DNA of 64,000 nt from Progne subis subis (GCA_022316685.1 JAKJHU010000306.1:124001-188000); one strand, 5' to 3'; positions 10,371 through 22,739 are shown, counted from the first letter of the stretch. Notes: generated by a model not told the origin, from the sequence alone. Translations and numbers: made by a program.

Positions 10371-11330
10371 AGGGGGATGCTGAGGGCAGCACAAGGGGCT
10401 GACAGTGCCCAGCCTTGCTGGGGCTGTGCCAGGAGGCCCCAGGGCCTCAGGGCAAGGTGTCTCCTCACAGCCCTTGGTGGCACAGAGGCTGCTGTGCCCC
10501 AGGACACCAGGACTTGGCTTCTCCTGGGCACTGCCAGCCCTGCCAGGGCCCTTGGCCATGTCCAGCACAGCTTGTCCTGCCCTGTCCCACAGCTGCTGCA
10601 CACTCCCATCTCGCTGCCCCCCTGGCTCTGCCCTCACATGGTCAGCGCTGCCCTGACCTCTGCCCAGGGCATGTCTGACACCCCCCATCCAATGGGCTGA
10701 GGGTGGGAAAGTGTTCCTGAGGGCACAGGGAGGGGACAGCTGGGCTGGGCTGACCCAAGGGAGCTCCTATTCCTTGTGATGTCATGGTCAGCAATAAACT
10801 GAGGGAAAAGAAGGGCAATGGGGGTGGCGGTGAGGGCTGTGGATGTCTTTTATTATTGAGACATTTCTCATACCAAGCACAAAGTACATGTACTCCATCC
10901 TTTCCTGCCAGGAGCTTGCTGGACATTGTCTGCTGATGGGAAGTAGAGAATTGATCTCAGATGTTATTTCTGTGCTTACACATGTGGCCTTTGCTTTTTG
11001 AGGCCCTTGCTGAGGAGGATGGTCACAGCACGGACATGCAGCAGGACAGTGACCAAACTGCCCCAGCACTCCGGCCTTGCACCCACAGAAGGGCTGGGAA
11101 GGGGAGTGTGGAGCTGGGAAGAGCAGATGTGGAAAGAGCCAGGGCCATTGTCCCTGTCTGTGCTGGCTCTGCTGTGAGCATCTTTCCTTCCCATCTGTAA
11201 AAGATCATTATTTTATTCAGATGCATAGGGAACAAAGCTTTTGAAAGTCATTGAGATACTGAATAATGGCAGATACTCATGTAGAAATGCTGTGAGTAGT
11301 GATATTTGTTTGTGGAAAACATAACAGTAG
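10371..11330. other. GC-rich then mixed stretch, no gene
   Basis: 10,371-10,700 is GC-rich with chance ORFs in several frames. At 10,776-10,800 GTGATGTCATGG is followed by CAATAAACTG, a promoter- or LTR-like arrangement that I cannot assign. The remainder shows nothing recognisable. Confidence 0.3.
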
Positions 11331-11419
11331 GAATGTATTTAAAAAGTGCAAAAATGGAAAAAAAGGACACAAAGTCTGAGATTGAAATAAGTTATATTCA
11401 GAAGGTTCTGCAGAAGAAA

Positions 11420-11665
11420 AGAGGCAGGTTTTTGCTTCTGAAATCCAGCCAGCAGTTCCCTCATGGACTCCACGAGTTCCTTATCCCTCAGGCTGGAGAT
11501 GAGGGGGTTCAGGGCTGGAGGCACCAGCGAGTACAGAACTGACAGGGCCAGATCCAGGGATGGGGAGGAGATGGAGGGGGGCTTCAGGTGGGCAAATAAA
11601 CCACTGCTGACAAACAAGGACACCACAGCCAGGTGAGGGAGGCACGTGGAAAAGGCTGTGTGTCC
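11420..11665 (-). pseudogene. Olfactory receptor remnant, family 14-like
   Basis: The minus frame encodes the end of an odorant-sensing G-protein-coupled receptor: the TM6 start FSTCLPHL, the third extracellular loop (LKPPSISSPSLD), TM7 with the PxLNPLI motif (PPALNPLISSLRD; the usual Tyr of the NPxIY motif is Ser) and the C-tail. About 80 of roughly 310 residues remain. Upstream the similarity stops abruptly at a minisatellite (11,675), so TM1-TM5 are lost. The wording of TM6-TM7 is that of the large bird-specific family 14 expansion. Confidence 0.85.
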
Positions 11666-11674
11666 TAGGAGGCC

Positions 11675-11915
11675 CCACTTTGCCCAAGGAGAGCCTTGCA
11701 TCCATGAGATTCCCTGTTGTCACAATGCTCTGCTGGGTTCCATGGGGCTGTGCTGTGTCACAGTGGACACTGAGTTCCACGTGCCCTGGCACTATCCAAG
11801 TGGCACCTGGCTTCCATGAGGCCCTGCTGTGTTTGCAGTGGACACTTGGTTCCCCAAGATGTCCCTTGTGTCACAGAGCTCTCCTGGTGCCATGAGGCCC
11901 GGCTGTGTTGATGCC
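11675..11915 (+). repeat. Minisatellite of the TGTCACA / GGTTCCATGAGG type
   Basis: Imperfect repeats of short modules TGTCACA(A/G)TG, TTGGTTCC, CATGAGGCCCTGCTGTG. The same modules build the arrays at 18,339-18,795 and, on the other strand, 37,180-38,055. Confidence 0.7.
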
Positions 11916-12640
11916 TTCAAGAATCCAGAAATAAAGTAACAGCCTTGGAGATAATATTATAGAGGAGGTAATAGAAAGGCTGATCTTTATTGGAGTCCTC
12001 CAAGGGGCAGATATGGAAAATGTCCACAAAAGGCCCAGCCCCCAAAGGGTGAATAGTGAATACAGTTCTATAATTGTAGCAGATTAGCATATTTGACAAA
12101 AATCACCAGTTAGGAGCACAGGTGGTGAGGCATGACAAAATTCCTTGCAAGAGTCACTCTCTCCATGACTGGACACTTCAGGCACAGCAAGGAAGGAAAG
12201 CAACAACAGCACCAAACAAAATCCAGGCAATCAAACCAGAAACTAACCGAGGACTGTCCCTGTGTGTGTGTGACAAGAGCACAGTGAGGGCAAGGATAAA
12301 AGGAACACGGCCAAAAAGCGTCACAGAGCTCCAAATTAACAGGACTTGACTTATACCCAAACCTTAACTTACACCTTCAACTTCACAATTTAGCAAAAGA
12401 ACAGCACTTGACAGTATTTATCCGAACTTAGAAACTATGACTTAACCATTTACAGAGGAATAGTATTAACTTTGCTTATAACTTCTATTAAACCTGCAAT
12501 TATGGTAAGGCACTTCACAAACCACTGACTCAGAAAACTCTAAACCCTGCAACTTCAAGTTATCCAGATTTTGAGAAGAGGAAGTCAGGAGAAGAGAGAG
12601 AGAGAGATCCACAAATGGGCCTTGGATCCAGTGCCATCTC
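11916..12640 (-). repeat. Possible minus-strand LTR
   Basis: Minus-strand AATAAAG (about 11,980-11,986), AT/GC composition and a TATA-like segment (CCTTTTATCC near 12,295) suggest an LTR. No second copy or target duplication supports it. Confidence 0.3.
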
Positions 12641-13400
12641 AGCTGCTGTGAGCTCCAGGGCCGTGGGACATGTCACTGTCACAGCCGTGTCACAGCCTCA
12701 CCTGCTCTGGCCCCTCTCACAGGTGGGGTTTTCAGGGTGCCAGGGGCTTGGCAGCCACTTTCGGGCTGCACCAGATGCTGCAACGGCTGGGGCTGAGGCA
12801 GTGACCATCCCAAAACTACCTCAGAAACCTGGGATGCACCAAAATCCCTTCAAGAACATGGAATACCCAAAAACTCACTCAAGAACAGGTTCCCCCTCCC
12901 TTCATAATCCCAAACCTGTGGGTGTCTCATTCCAGACTTCACCACACCCTCCCAATCCCCACTCAAACCCATCCCAGCTCTCCTGACCATCAAGACCCCC
13001 TTCCCAAGCCCCATTTCTCCCATCCCACCCCTCCCAGTCCCCATCCCACCCATCCTGCCCACCCAATGCTCACCTCACCCCTCCTGATCTGCATCCCACT
13101 TTGCCCAACCCCTTTCCAACCCCATTCCACACTGAGGGGCTGAGGAATTAAATAATTTTGGGGTGGGATTAAGTAGTTTTCATTGGCAATGAGTGTTTTT
13201 GAGGTGACAGATCAAACCCTCTTGTCTCTTTGAGCGATAAGAAATGGAGACAACCACACCAAATACCCCCAAATCCTCCCAAGTATCATCTGGATTGCCA
13301 GATTCTTTAGAAACACAAGTAAAAAGCGAGCATTGAGATGCCTTTGATCAACTTGTTGATTTTCAGCCCAATTTTGCTGGTTTAAAAGGGAGGAAGATGA
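12640..13400 (-). repeat. 3' flank of zinc-finger copy A, shared with copy B
   Basis: C-rich sequence on the plus strand whose complement matches 31,680-32,480 downstream of copy B, including CAGGTGGGG and TGGCTGCCAAGCCCC landmarks. This shows that the two zinc-finger loci were duplicated with their flanks, in opposite orientation. Confidence 0.7.
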
Positions 13401-13469
13401 ATCAAAAGAATATCATGAACCACCAAACTAAAGGACCACCAGCCCAGTGTCTTTGCAATGTGGGTCCCC

Positions 13470-14700
13470 TGATGGGGGATGGAGTTGGAGCAGTGCAGGA
13501 AGCTTTCCCCACAGTCGGGGCACTCACAGGGCTTCCCTTACCGGTGCCTCCGTTGATGTTGGCTCAGGTGAGACCTCTGGGTGAAGCTCTTCCCACACTG
13601 GGGACACTCGTAGGGCCTCTCCCCAGTGTGGATGCGCTGGTGCCTGATGAGGTGGAAGTTGCGCTTGAAGCCCTTCCTGCAGTCGGGGCAGTGGAAGGGC
13701 GTCTCCTCTGTGTGAATCTGCTGATGTACAATGAGAGTGGAGCTAGTCTGAAACCTCTTCCCACACTCAGAACACTGGTAGGGCCTCTTCCCAGTGTGGA
13801 TCATTTGGTGGATGATCAGTTGGGACCTCTGGTTGAAGCCCTTCCCACATTCCCCACACTTGTATGGCCTTTCCTCAGCATGGATGTTCTGGTGGCGGAT
13901 CAAGTTGGAGCTCTGGCTGAAGCTCTTCCCACATTGCTCACACTTATAGGGCCTGTTCCTTGGTGTGGATCCTCTGGTGGCGGCTAAGGCTGAAGCTATG
14001 GCTGAAGCTCATCCCACATTGCCCACACTCGTAGGGCCTCTCCCCAGTGTGGATGCGCTGGTGGGTGATGAGGGTGGAGTTGTGCTTGAAGCCCTTCCTG
14101 CAGTCAGGGCAGCGGAAGGGCCTCTCCTCTGTGTGAATCCGCTGATGTACAATGAGAGTGGAGCTGGTCTGAAACCTCTTCCTGCACTCGGAACATTCGT
14201 AGGGCCTCTCCCTGGTGTAAATGATCTGGTGCTGGACAGGGGTGTTGCTCTGCCTGAAGCTCTGTCCACTTTCCTGGCACAGGGTGGGTCTTTCCGCCTC
14301 AGAGCACCCTGGAATGGGTTTGGAACCCCTCCTCCCACAAGATCTCTGTATCTTTTCCTCCCCATTGGATTCCTCTGCCATGGAGCTGCTCAAAATGACC
14401 TCTTCCACGAGGTTCTGCTGCAGGGATTTGTCCTCCCTGGTCTCCATCCTCAGCTCCTTGTCTAGGGGTGGAAGGACAAGGAGAGGATGAGATTTGCCTC
14501 CATGCCACAGGGAAGGGGAAGGAGATTCTCCCAACACATCCCCGGCAGCACAGCATTGGCAGAGGCGTTGTCCTGCAGCCGTGGGCCATGCTGGGCTGGG
14601 AGATGGAGCAGGAGAGAGGGGGAAAAGGGGCACTGACTTCCTCCTCACCTGCCTGGCTGTTTTGCGGCATCTTCCTCTTCCTCACAGCCTCCTCCTCCAT
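13470..14700 (-). pseudogene. C2H2 zinc-finger gene, copy A (frameshifted)
   Basis: Minus strand, two visible exons. Short exon: ATG at 14700, about 17 codons, donor CAG|GTGAGG after 14,649. Main exon: acceptor CCTAG|ACAAGG at 14,461, then a conserved bird zinc-finger leader ([18 protein letters not shown]). It encodes nine C2H2 fingers with TGERP-type linkers: finger 1 degenerate (second Cys lost), fingers 2-4 good, then a one-base insertion in the linker near 13,950, fingers 5-9 good, and a stop at about 13,540. A tenth finger follows the stop in the same frame (CPDCGESF, about 13,500). Such proteins bind DNA in the nucleus, often as repressors; no KRAB box is visible. One frameshift separates this from an open frame, so sequencing error or recent decay is possible. 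Confidence 0.85.
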
Positions 14701-15420
14701 CCGGACAAGGTTTGGGAATGGGAAATCCTGGTTTGGGCAAAAGCAAGGGATGAGCATGTTGAGTTTGAATGTCCCTCTACTCAAGTCCATCTCTACAAGT
14801 CACCAGACATCTCGAGTCCCTAATAGCCTATCAAACACCAAGAGCAGCCCTGAAAATTCCTTTCTGGAGTTTCCTGTCACTGGTCTCCCTGCCCTCCCCA
14901 GGCTGCTGAGAATCCCAAGAATCTGAAAAGCTCCCCCCTTTTCCATTTTCTATTTATGAATGCTGGGGGTTTTGGGTTCCCAGGGTCCCTTTTCCCGTTA
15001 TTCTCTGCTTTGGGGTGCAGGGGCTCCAAGGAGTACCCCCTGCCCCTCTCCAAGCTGTTGAGGGTCCTGCAAATTGCAGTGCTCCCCAGCATCTGGGGTC
15101 CTGGGGGACACAGGGCTCTGCTCCTCCAGGCTGCCTCTGCCAGCAGCCACCACTGGGACCCCCCAATGTCACCCCAAGGGCCATTTTCCACCCAGCTTTG
15201 GAGTTCTTACTTCTCCAAACATCTCCAACAAAAAAACCCAACCCAGGGACCACTCAGGATATCTGAGCCAAGCTCCCCCTCTCTTGGGCTGGTAAGACAG
15301 GGGTCTGCTATGGAAGGCAGGAGCCTCCCATGAAATGGAAAATACAAACCTCCTCTCTTTGAATTATAGTTTTGAAATTAATGGGCTTCCAAGTAAAGAC
15401 ATGGCAATAGGAATATCAGT
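14701..15420. other. Upstream flank of zinc-finger copy A
   Basis: No gene. From about 15,010 it belongs to the left arm of the large inverted duplication (partner ends at 40,722). Confidence 0.5.
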
Positions 15421-16005
15421 TCTTCAATAAAATTAAAATAAAAGTGCAGTAGTAAAAAACACCACCACCAAAAAAGCCCAAAAAATAAGACAGAATCTAA
15501 CCTGACACCCGGGTAGTCAGGGTGTTGCTAGCAGTGCAATCAAATCGTGGCTGCAGTCCTCCTGCAGTGACAGATGTGGTTTTGTTGAAGCAATGATCTT
15601 GTAGAAGGGTGTAGTTTTCCTTTGAAGGTCCAGTGGTGGTGTAGACGAGTCTGGTCTTCCTCTGGGAATCCAGTGGAAACCAGGCTGCTCCTGGTGCTTT
15701 AAATCTCAGCTTATATCCAGGTGGGAATGCTTGGCTCCTCCCTCTGGGTGGAGCATCTCACAATGGGATGGTGTAATTTTATCAGTCATGCAGTGAGACT
15801 CAATGGCCCATTAACAGAAGATATCTCCCTGGAGGGAGGATGGGTCATGGAAGAGATCAAGAACACTGCCCCATTTGATATTTACACAGCTGCCCCATTA
15901 AGAGAAGATCCCCCTCAGAGATATGAGGAATGAATGGGTCATGGAAGAGATAAACAACCTGCCGACCTGGTTTTAACAGATGGTAATAGAATACATTTTT
16001 TTGGT
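15420..16005 (-). repeat. LTR-like dispersed repeat, copy 1
   Basis: One of four copies in the window (26,040-26,515 minus; 29,298-29,870 plus; 39,745-40,310 plus). In its own orientation it has GGTTGTTTATCTC, ATGCTCC(A/G)CCC, a TATA-like GGATATAAGCTG and CCACCACTGGACC. The promoter-like arrangement suggests an LTR; no internal retroviral sequence is attached. Confidence 0.65.
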
Positions 16006-16731
16006 TAAACCTTGCATTGCAAGACAGGGCTTGAGGCTCCTTGCCCAGGCTCTCTCCAGAGCACACCCAGGCCAATGCTCAGCAGAGAAAAGCCCCGTGA
16101 GCAGCCCCAGGGTGGCCGTGGGCAGGCTGGGGGCAAACAGCATGGCTGGGGCTCTGCAAGGTCCCTGGGGGAGATGGGAAGGAGCAGCAGAGCAGGGGCT
16201 GATCCATCCCCACTGCGCTGGACACCCCAGGGCAGCGTCCCACAGCGTCCTCATGCTCCTGCCAACAACATCCCCCCTCTGCAGCCCTGGCCTCTCCCCC
16301 AGCTCACACAGGTGCCGCATCCTTGCAGGCACAGACACTGCAGCACTGGCTCAGGAGCCCCTGTTTGCACTGCTCAGAGCAGGCGTGAGCACCCCCATGG
16401 TGTTGGTGTGGGGAGATGAACCTGAGGGAGCACAAATGCCATCAGCCCCTGGGGCCAGGAAGGGCTGGGGGACAGCAGGGAAACCACTCAGGTTTGTGGT
16501 GGCCTCTGAAGTCAGCCAGAAACTTTGTTCCCCTGAGCTGTGAGTTTCCTGTGCCACTGCAGGTGTTGTTGCTCAGAGCCAGGGCTGCCTGGCAGCAACC
16601 CCCAAACTGCCCTCAGCATTTCCTTTGCTTCACCTTGGCTTTCTTTACTCTTCCTGCTACAGATTTCTTCTTCTTGCCCACCCCTGTTCCCTCCCCTGCA
16701 AATGGCCCATGTCTACTGGTCCTTTGATCTC
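16006..16731 (+). repeat. Non-repeat core of the left arm
   Basis: GC-rich, present once in each arm. Open frames here (e.g. 16,012-16,419) persist in the partner, but the arms are so similar that this proves nothing. Confidence 0.5.
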
Positions 16732-16736
16732 TGGCC

Positions 16737-17367
16737 TGTCCTGGGGTGACTGTGTATCCTCCAGTCGTCTACTGGGTGCAAAGGGGAGGGCAAGCGCTGT
16801 TTGTTTTTCCCCAGGAAAACTCTGCTCATTGGAGTGACCTTGAAGCGGGGGAGTTGGAACACGGCAAGACGAAAGAAGCTCTGTTGTTTTTTTCCTCTGC
16901 AGTTAGTTAGTTTAATGTTAGCGTAGTTAGATGCTGTAGAATAGCTGAAGCTTTTTGCCTTTTTTTTTTTCTTTTTCTTTTTTCCTCCTTCCTTTTTTCT
17001 TTTTTTGCCCTCTCTTTGGAACTGTTCCAACCTCTCCAGACTAAGGACCTGGGGAAGCACCGGGGGCCTCCACAGGGGACCCACCCCACCAAGACCAGCC
17101 CTGCACATCTCCTTTTCTCCCAATGTCAGCGGAGACGGAGCGGTGGAGCACAGTGACGATCTTCAAGAGGAGACTTTCTTTAAGTTTGTTATCCCTCCGT
17201 AAGCGGCACAAAGATCTTGTCATCAGGTATTGTGCTGGGAGTGCTTTGCCTGTTTAATAAACAGGTTTTCCACTTCTCTCTGAGGAAATCTTTTCCCGAA
17301 TCGGCTGGGGGAGGGGAGGGGGGCCCCTTGGGAGAATTTCTCCCAAAATCTGCCTGAAACCACCACA
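16737..17367 (+). mobile_element. Solo LTR with perfect 5-bp target duplication
   Basis: Begins TGTCCTGG, ends CACCACA, flanked on both sides by TGGCC (16,732-16,736 and 17,368-17,372). AATAAA at about 17,256. A long pyrimidine tract (16,960-17,010) precedes the R region. The right arm of the inverted duplication carries the uninterrupted site near 39,005 (GGGGCCAGAG), which fixes both boundaries and shows that insertion came after the duplication. A 5-bp duplication fits a class III (ERVL-like) element. Confidence 0.9.
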
Positions 17368-17705
17368 TGGCCCCACTCTCCATTTCAGTTCCTGAGTTGG
17401 CACCATGGGAACATCCATTGAGGAGCAGGATCATCCTCCAAGTGCTTCAGGAATTGTCTGCAGGCTCCTGCCGTGCCTCGTGCTGCTCCCTTGCCAGAGG
17501 CACCACAGGACCAGGGGCGGTACATCTGGACTGCTGTGTCTGGCTCTAGGGCTCCTTGTTCTGGGCAAGGAGGAGGAGCTGCAGAGGCTCTGCAGGACTG
17601 ACAGGATGGGCTTTGGGGCTGTGAGGAGAAGCTGAGGGACCTGGGCTACTGGACCTTCTGGAAGAGGAGGCCCAGGACTCATCCTGCAACTGCTGCAAAG
17701 GTGTT

Positions 17706-18335
17706 TTCAGAGAATCACAGATTCAGCAAGCTTGGAAAGGACCTGGACATCATCAAGTCCAACCTGTTGCCGTGACACTGCCTTGTCTCCCCTGAGCCTC
17801 TTCTTCTCCAGGATAAACAACCCCATGTCCCTCAGCTGCTTCTCACAGGACTTGTGTTCCAGACCTGTCACCAGCTTTGTCACCCTTCTCTGGACCCACT
17901 CGAACTCCTCCCTGTCCTTCCTAAATTGGGGGCCCAGAACTGAACACAGCACTTGAGTGTGCTGCCCATCTAGTGCCAAGCACAGGGGAAGAATCACTGC
18001 CCTGGCCCTGATGGCCACATCATTTCTGATCCAGGCCAGGTGCCATTGGCCTTCTTAGGCCACCTGGGCACACTGCTGGCTCATGTCCAGCCTGCTGTCC
18101 ATCTGTCCCTGCATGTCCCTTTCTGCCAGGCTGCTGTCCAGCCACTCTGTGCCCAGCCTGTAGTGCTGCAGGGGTGGTTGTGGGCAAAGTGAAGGACCTG
18201 GCACTTGGACTTGTTAAACCTCACATTGTTGGATTTGGTCCCTGGATCCAGCCTGTCCAGGTCCCTGTGCAGAGCCCTCCTACCCTCCAGCAGATCAGCA
18301 CGCCTCCCCAATTGGTGTCAACTTGGGTCCATCAG
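17706..18335 (-). mobile_element. CR1 LINE 3' end, internally deleted
   Basis: The complement reads as the avian CR1 3' part, ending in the GATTCTGTGATTCT-like terminal repeat at 17,707. The middle is missing: GGGGAGACAAGGCAGTG joins directly to CACAGGTTGGACTTGATG-like sequence. The same deletion is present at 38,064-38,690. Confidence 0.85.
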
Positions 18336-18338
18336 GCC

Positions 18339-18795
18339 CTAGAGCGTCACAAATTTCCCCATGATTTTATGAGGCCTCCCAGTGTCACAATGCCCCTTTC
18401 GTTGCATGGGACTCTTTGGTGTTACTAAGTCCCTTGGATCCTTGGGCCCTGCAGTATCACAATGCTGATTTTTCCCCCCAAGGCCCTGCAGTGTCAAAAT
18501 GGATCCTTGGTTCCATGAGGTCTGGCAGTGCAGCAATGATCTCCTTGGTTCCACAATGTCCACAGTGGCCTCTTGGTCCCAAGGGGCATCATGGTGCCAA
18601 ACATTTCTGCCATTCCAAGAGTCCCTGAGGAACCACCCTCACTATTTGGTTCCATGGGCCCTGCAGTTTCAAAATGGCCCGATCATAACATAAGACCTGC
18701 TCTGTCCCAATGCTCTGCATGGTTCCACAAGGCCCTGCAGTGTCACAGTGGCCTCTTGGTTCATCAGGCCTCATAGGAACACCATGAATTCCTTG
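18339..18795 (+). repeat. Minisatellite, left-arm copy
   Basis: Array of CCTGCAGTGTCACAATGG / CTTGGTTCCATGAGG modules; the complement of 37,600-38,055 shows the same module order, including the same irregular units. Confidence 0.8.
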
Positions 18796-20740
18796 GCCCT
18801 AGGCCTGGAGCAGGAGCAGCTCTGGAGGGCCCCAAGGCCGGGGCTGTTGTGCTGGCCTGGGCAGATGGGATGGCAGCAGGGGCTGCAGAGCTCTCCGCAC
18901 CTCAGGGAGAGGGGAGCAGGGCACACAGGGAAGCCTCCTTTTCCCTTGGCCCAGCACCTTGCCCATGGCTGGGGCTGAGTCCTGTCTGAGCTGCAGCTGC
19001 TGCTGTGCCTCTTCCGAGGGGCTGAGGCCGTGGGGGCCCCTGCCCAGAGCAGCCTGCCCTGAGCAGAGCTGTGGGGCCAGAGCCTGGCTGGGCTGTGCTG
19101 GGGAGAGGGCCCTTGGTGCTGCCGAGAGCTCAGGGCAGCTGGCAGAGCTTGGAGGGAGCTGGGCTGGGCTGAGAGAGCCTGCCACAGAAACCATCAGTGT
19201 CCATCTCAGCCTTGTGAGCGTGCAGGGGCAGGACTCAGCCCAGGCCTTGTGGGGCAGGGCCAGCGCCTGTGGAAGGCATTGAAATTACAGGCAAGTGGCC
19301 CAGAGAGGAGGCTTGCTCTGTGCCCTTGGTGGCATGGACAGAGCAGGAACACGGGCCCAGGACATTTGTCAGCGCCAGCCTCTGTCCCCAGCCATTGCCA
19401 GCCCTGGCTGCTCAGGCCCAGGTTTGCGGGGCAGTTTGGCTGTGGCCCAGCTCCATCCTCCTGCGGGGCTCAGGGCCTGTTCCCGGCCATGGCCAGCCCT
19501 GCCCGGCCTCTCTGCTGGCCCAGAGCCCGGCAGAGCCCGGGGCAGGGCTGTCTGTGCAGCCCCACAGGTGCCACGGGCTGTGCAGGAGCTGGCAGAGGCT
19601 GCCCAGCAGGGAGGCCATGGGGCACAGAGCCCCAAGGCTGCTGTGGGCACCACGGCACAGGGGCCGTTCCCACCCGCAATGCTCCTGTCCTGCCCTGCGC
19701 CTGCACAGGGGCTGTGGCACCATGGCTGGGCCAGCGCGGCACAAAGGGGCCACGCAGCCGCTGCCGGGGCTGACAGCAAGGCCAGGCACACACAAGGAAT
19801 TGCTGGGCATTGCCTGGGCTGGGCAGGGCTGACTGTGCCAAAGGCAGAGCTCAGCTGCCCTTGGTGGCTGCAGGAAAAGTGCAGAGCCCAAAGAGCCTCC
19901 ATGGCTGTGCTGGAGACCAAGGCTGGAGGAGGGAAATGCAGGGCTGCTGGGGATGGGGAGGGGATTGAATTCCAGCACACACCTCAGTTCTCTGATGATC
20001 CCGGCACAATGCTGGTCCCTGTTCCAGCCTGGAGCAGAGCAGATGTTTATGGGACAGGAGCCCTCTGGGGCTGTCAGGGACCTGCAGCTTGCAAGGTGCT
20101 CTGCTCTCCCTCAGCTCCTCTCTGAGAGATGCCAATCCCAGCTCAGCACCTCAGGGCACAAGAGGCACTGCCTGTGCATGGGCACACAACTGATGTCTGC
20201 CTGGAAAAGGGCACAGGTTTTAATACCTGTAATATTCAAAATATACAAGCACATTTTTTATTATCCAGGTCGTTTGAATACTTTATGAAGTGGCAAACTT
20301 TTCCCACCAGGAACAAAATTTCCTGGACTACTGGATTCTTCTGCAGAGGGCAGGAAAGAAATACTGATCTTCCCTTCCACCTTTGCCACAACATTCAGTC
20401 TAATAGTTCATGACCTTCTTTCTTCAGCTGTTTGAATGGCCATGTCTAAGGACACGTGTTCATGTAGAGCCGCTGGATCTACGACCTTCCTGTTGCTCCC
20501 GGATTTCCTCCTGCAGCTCTTCTCTGGTCATTCCAATGTGTCTCCCTTGACTGCTTCATGATTTGAGCTTCAGAGAGTTGCCCAATCTTTCATAAGTTTA
20601 AATAACACTTTAGTCAGCATCTCAGTTATGTTTTATATCACCTCTTCTTGTGTCTTTGTCTACAAGTCTTCCTGTATGGCAATCCCATTGGGTGGTGGAC
20701 AGGTCAGATGTTGCTGGGATGTCATGAGGGGCTGAGGGAA
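18796..20740. other. GC-rich stretch, then AT-rich; no gene
   Basis: 18,800-20,150 is GC-rich with long overlapping ORFs on both strands and no recognisable domain, start context or splice pattern, so I treat them as chance. 20,150-20,740 is ordinary AT-richer DNA. Confidence 0.35.
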
Positions 20741-20741
20741 G

Positions 20742-21385
20742 TGTTTTGATGTTTGTTAAATTTTATCATGTTCACATTTTTTATGTTGGCCATTGTGAAA
20801 AGTGCATAATATATGGTTCTACACTAGATATTTACTGTATGTATTATGTTGTATTGATTAATAATGCTGTATTAATATTTTGATAGTATGGTAAATGTAG
20901 TTTTGTAGTTAAAATGTATTTTTTAGTTAAAATAGAAACTATGTACGTGGGATATTTTTTAAAGAGAGGATAGGGGTAGTCGCAAAGAGATAGCAGCCAC
21001 AGGATACGTAAATCTTTCAGAGAGAGCAGAATTTATTCTTCCCTTATCAGAAGAGACCAATTTCTCCTGCCTCACTCAGCCCTGAAGATGCCATAGAGAT
21101 TAAGGGGAAGAAAGTGACACTGACCAGAGAGAACATTTGTTTGAATGGAATTTATGCATCATGTATGAGATGTATGAATATTCAACAGGCTATTGCTTTT
21201 AAGAATTAATCCTCTGTTAACAGGCATCCTGTTTCGGAGCTTATTTGCACCCAGACATCTGTAACTTTTTTTATTGTCTTATATTTCTAACCCTAATTGT
21301 CCAAATTTTATCACTCTATTACTATTTTTATAACCATTCTATTACTATTAAAATTTTACCATTTTAAAACAAGTGACTGGTGTTT
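20742..21385 (+). mobile_element. Probable solo LTR (ERVL-like)
   Basis: AT-rich block ending in a run of TTATTACTATT and AAACAAGTGACTGGTG, with GTTAACAGG and CCCAGACATCTGTAAC before it, a composition and layout that I associate with passerine ERVL-type LTRs. No second copy is present in the window, and boundaries are approximate. Confidence 0.45.
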
Positions 21386-22739
21386 ATCGCAGCCATGAAG
21401 AGAAACCTTTCTGTGCCTCTGAGTCTCACCAGTTCCTGGTCCTTCCAAGGACACAAACCTGATGAGTTGTGGTTCCCACTCCAGTGGATACACTTGGACC
21501 TCCCTCCATAGCCAGAGCAAGCTCCCTTGTCCCAGAAAGTCCCTGGCAGTGGAGGGATGAAGGAAACAGGACAGGCTGTGGGGATCAGGTGCAGGGCAGA
21601 GCCAGGGAGAAGAATGACTTTTGCATTGATGGAGATTGCTGCTCCCTTGGTTTGTTGGCTGACAATAAATGAACATCCCTCTGTGTCTCGGGCAGCCTTC
21701 TCCAAGGGAAGCAGGTGGGAGTTGGAGCCAGGAGCTGAAACCTGCAGGTCCAGCCTGGGGTGGAGGGAGCTCAGATTTGCACAAGGCTGCTCTGAGTCCC
21801 AGGGCTTGGATGGGGGGAAATGGTGGGTTGTTTGGTAGGGACAGAGTCTGATTGAATGTCAGACATAAAGGGTCTTGATTTTTATATCTATTCAAACTGC
21901 ATGTGTAAGTACCTTGGGATCAATGTCAATTGGAGATTGAACATATAAATGTATTAATAGGACAAAAATCCTAAGCAGGACCTAAAAATATCTTTTCTCA
22001 CTGTCTTTTGTAAATATAATATTTTCACTATGGACACACTTCCAAAATCTGTTTAATTAACCACAAAAATTTGAAAACTTAAATCAAATTATTCCCAGAG
22101 GCTTGGCCTTTTAAGGTGTTCTGAATGATGATGCACCTTGGGGCAGTGAATTCCTGACTTGAAGAGCTGAAGGCTGAACAAGCCTCTGGAGAAGTCAAAT
22201 CCAGCAGCAGCCTCCAAGTGTCTGAGGCTGTCAGCAGCCCCCACTGAGGCCATCCCTGCCCAGAGACCGTGGGGGAATGGGCAGACAAGGGGAGCATCCC
22301 TGGGGCTGGGCAAGCAGAACTCAGAGGCACCAGCGGGTGCAGGTGGGAAATGGAGTGTGCAATGTGGCTGTGAAAGCCCTGCCTGGGCTGTGCCAAGCAG
22401 GACAGACCAAGACCTGACTCCCAGCACTCCAAACAACTCTCTCAATTAGACATTTAAAAGGAATTAAAATGTTTTGTGCATTCTTGAGTTGGAAACACTG
22501 CAGAAATACCAACAAGGGATCCTGAGGAGCTCAAAACAACAAAGCAGCCTTTACTGACAACCTTAGAAATCAGAGAAACATTGGCAACAGATTTAATAAG
22601 ACATTCAATCAACAAAAACCATGGCTGTGCCTTGATTTCCCTCTGGTCTGCAGTTCACTAGGAAATCTTTTTTCCTAGATTTATGGAGAAATATTTCAAA
22701 GAGCTCCTAAAAAATCCACATTTCTATTTTCAATGGATA
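21386..22739. other. No recognisable feature
   Basis: Mixed composition, short ORFs only. Confidence 0.4.

Larger units (their letters stand above)
15010..18795 (+). repeat. Inverted duplication III, left arm
   Basis: The complement of 37,600-40,722 runs through this block in the same order: a G/C-rich piece, an LTR-like repeat, a 700-base unique piece, a CR1 with the same internal deletion and a minisatellite. Identity looks like about 95% or more in the best parts (by eye; for example 16,012-16,419 against 39,729-39,322). The left arm is longer because of the solo LTR at 16,737-17,367. Confidence 0.9.

Noticed and set aside
16012..16419. 136-codon frame kept in both arms of the inverted duplication (also 39,322-39,729, minus)
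   Set aside because: The arms are so similar that conservation of the frame is expected; no recognisable protein features.
19295..20125. 276-codon open frame in GC-rich DNA
   Set aside because: Overlapped by equally long frames on the other strand, no domain, no start context; typical of stop-poor GC-rich sequence.
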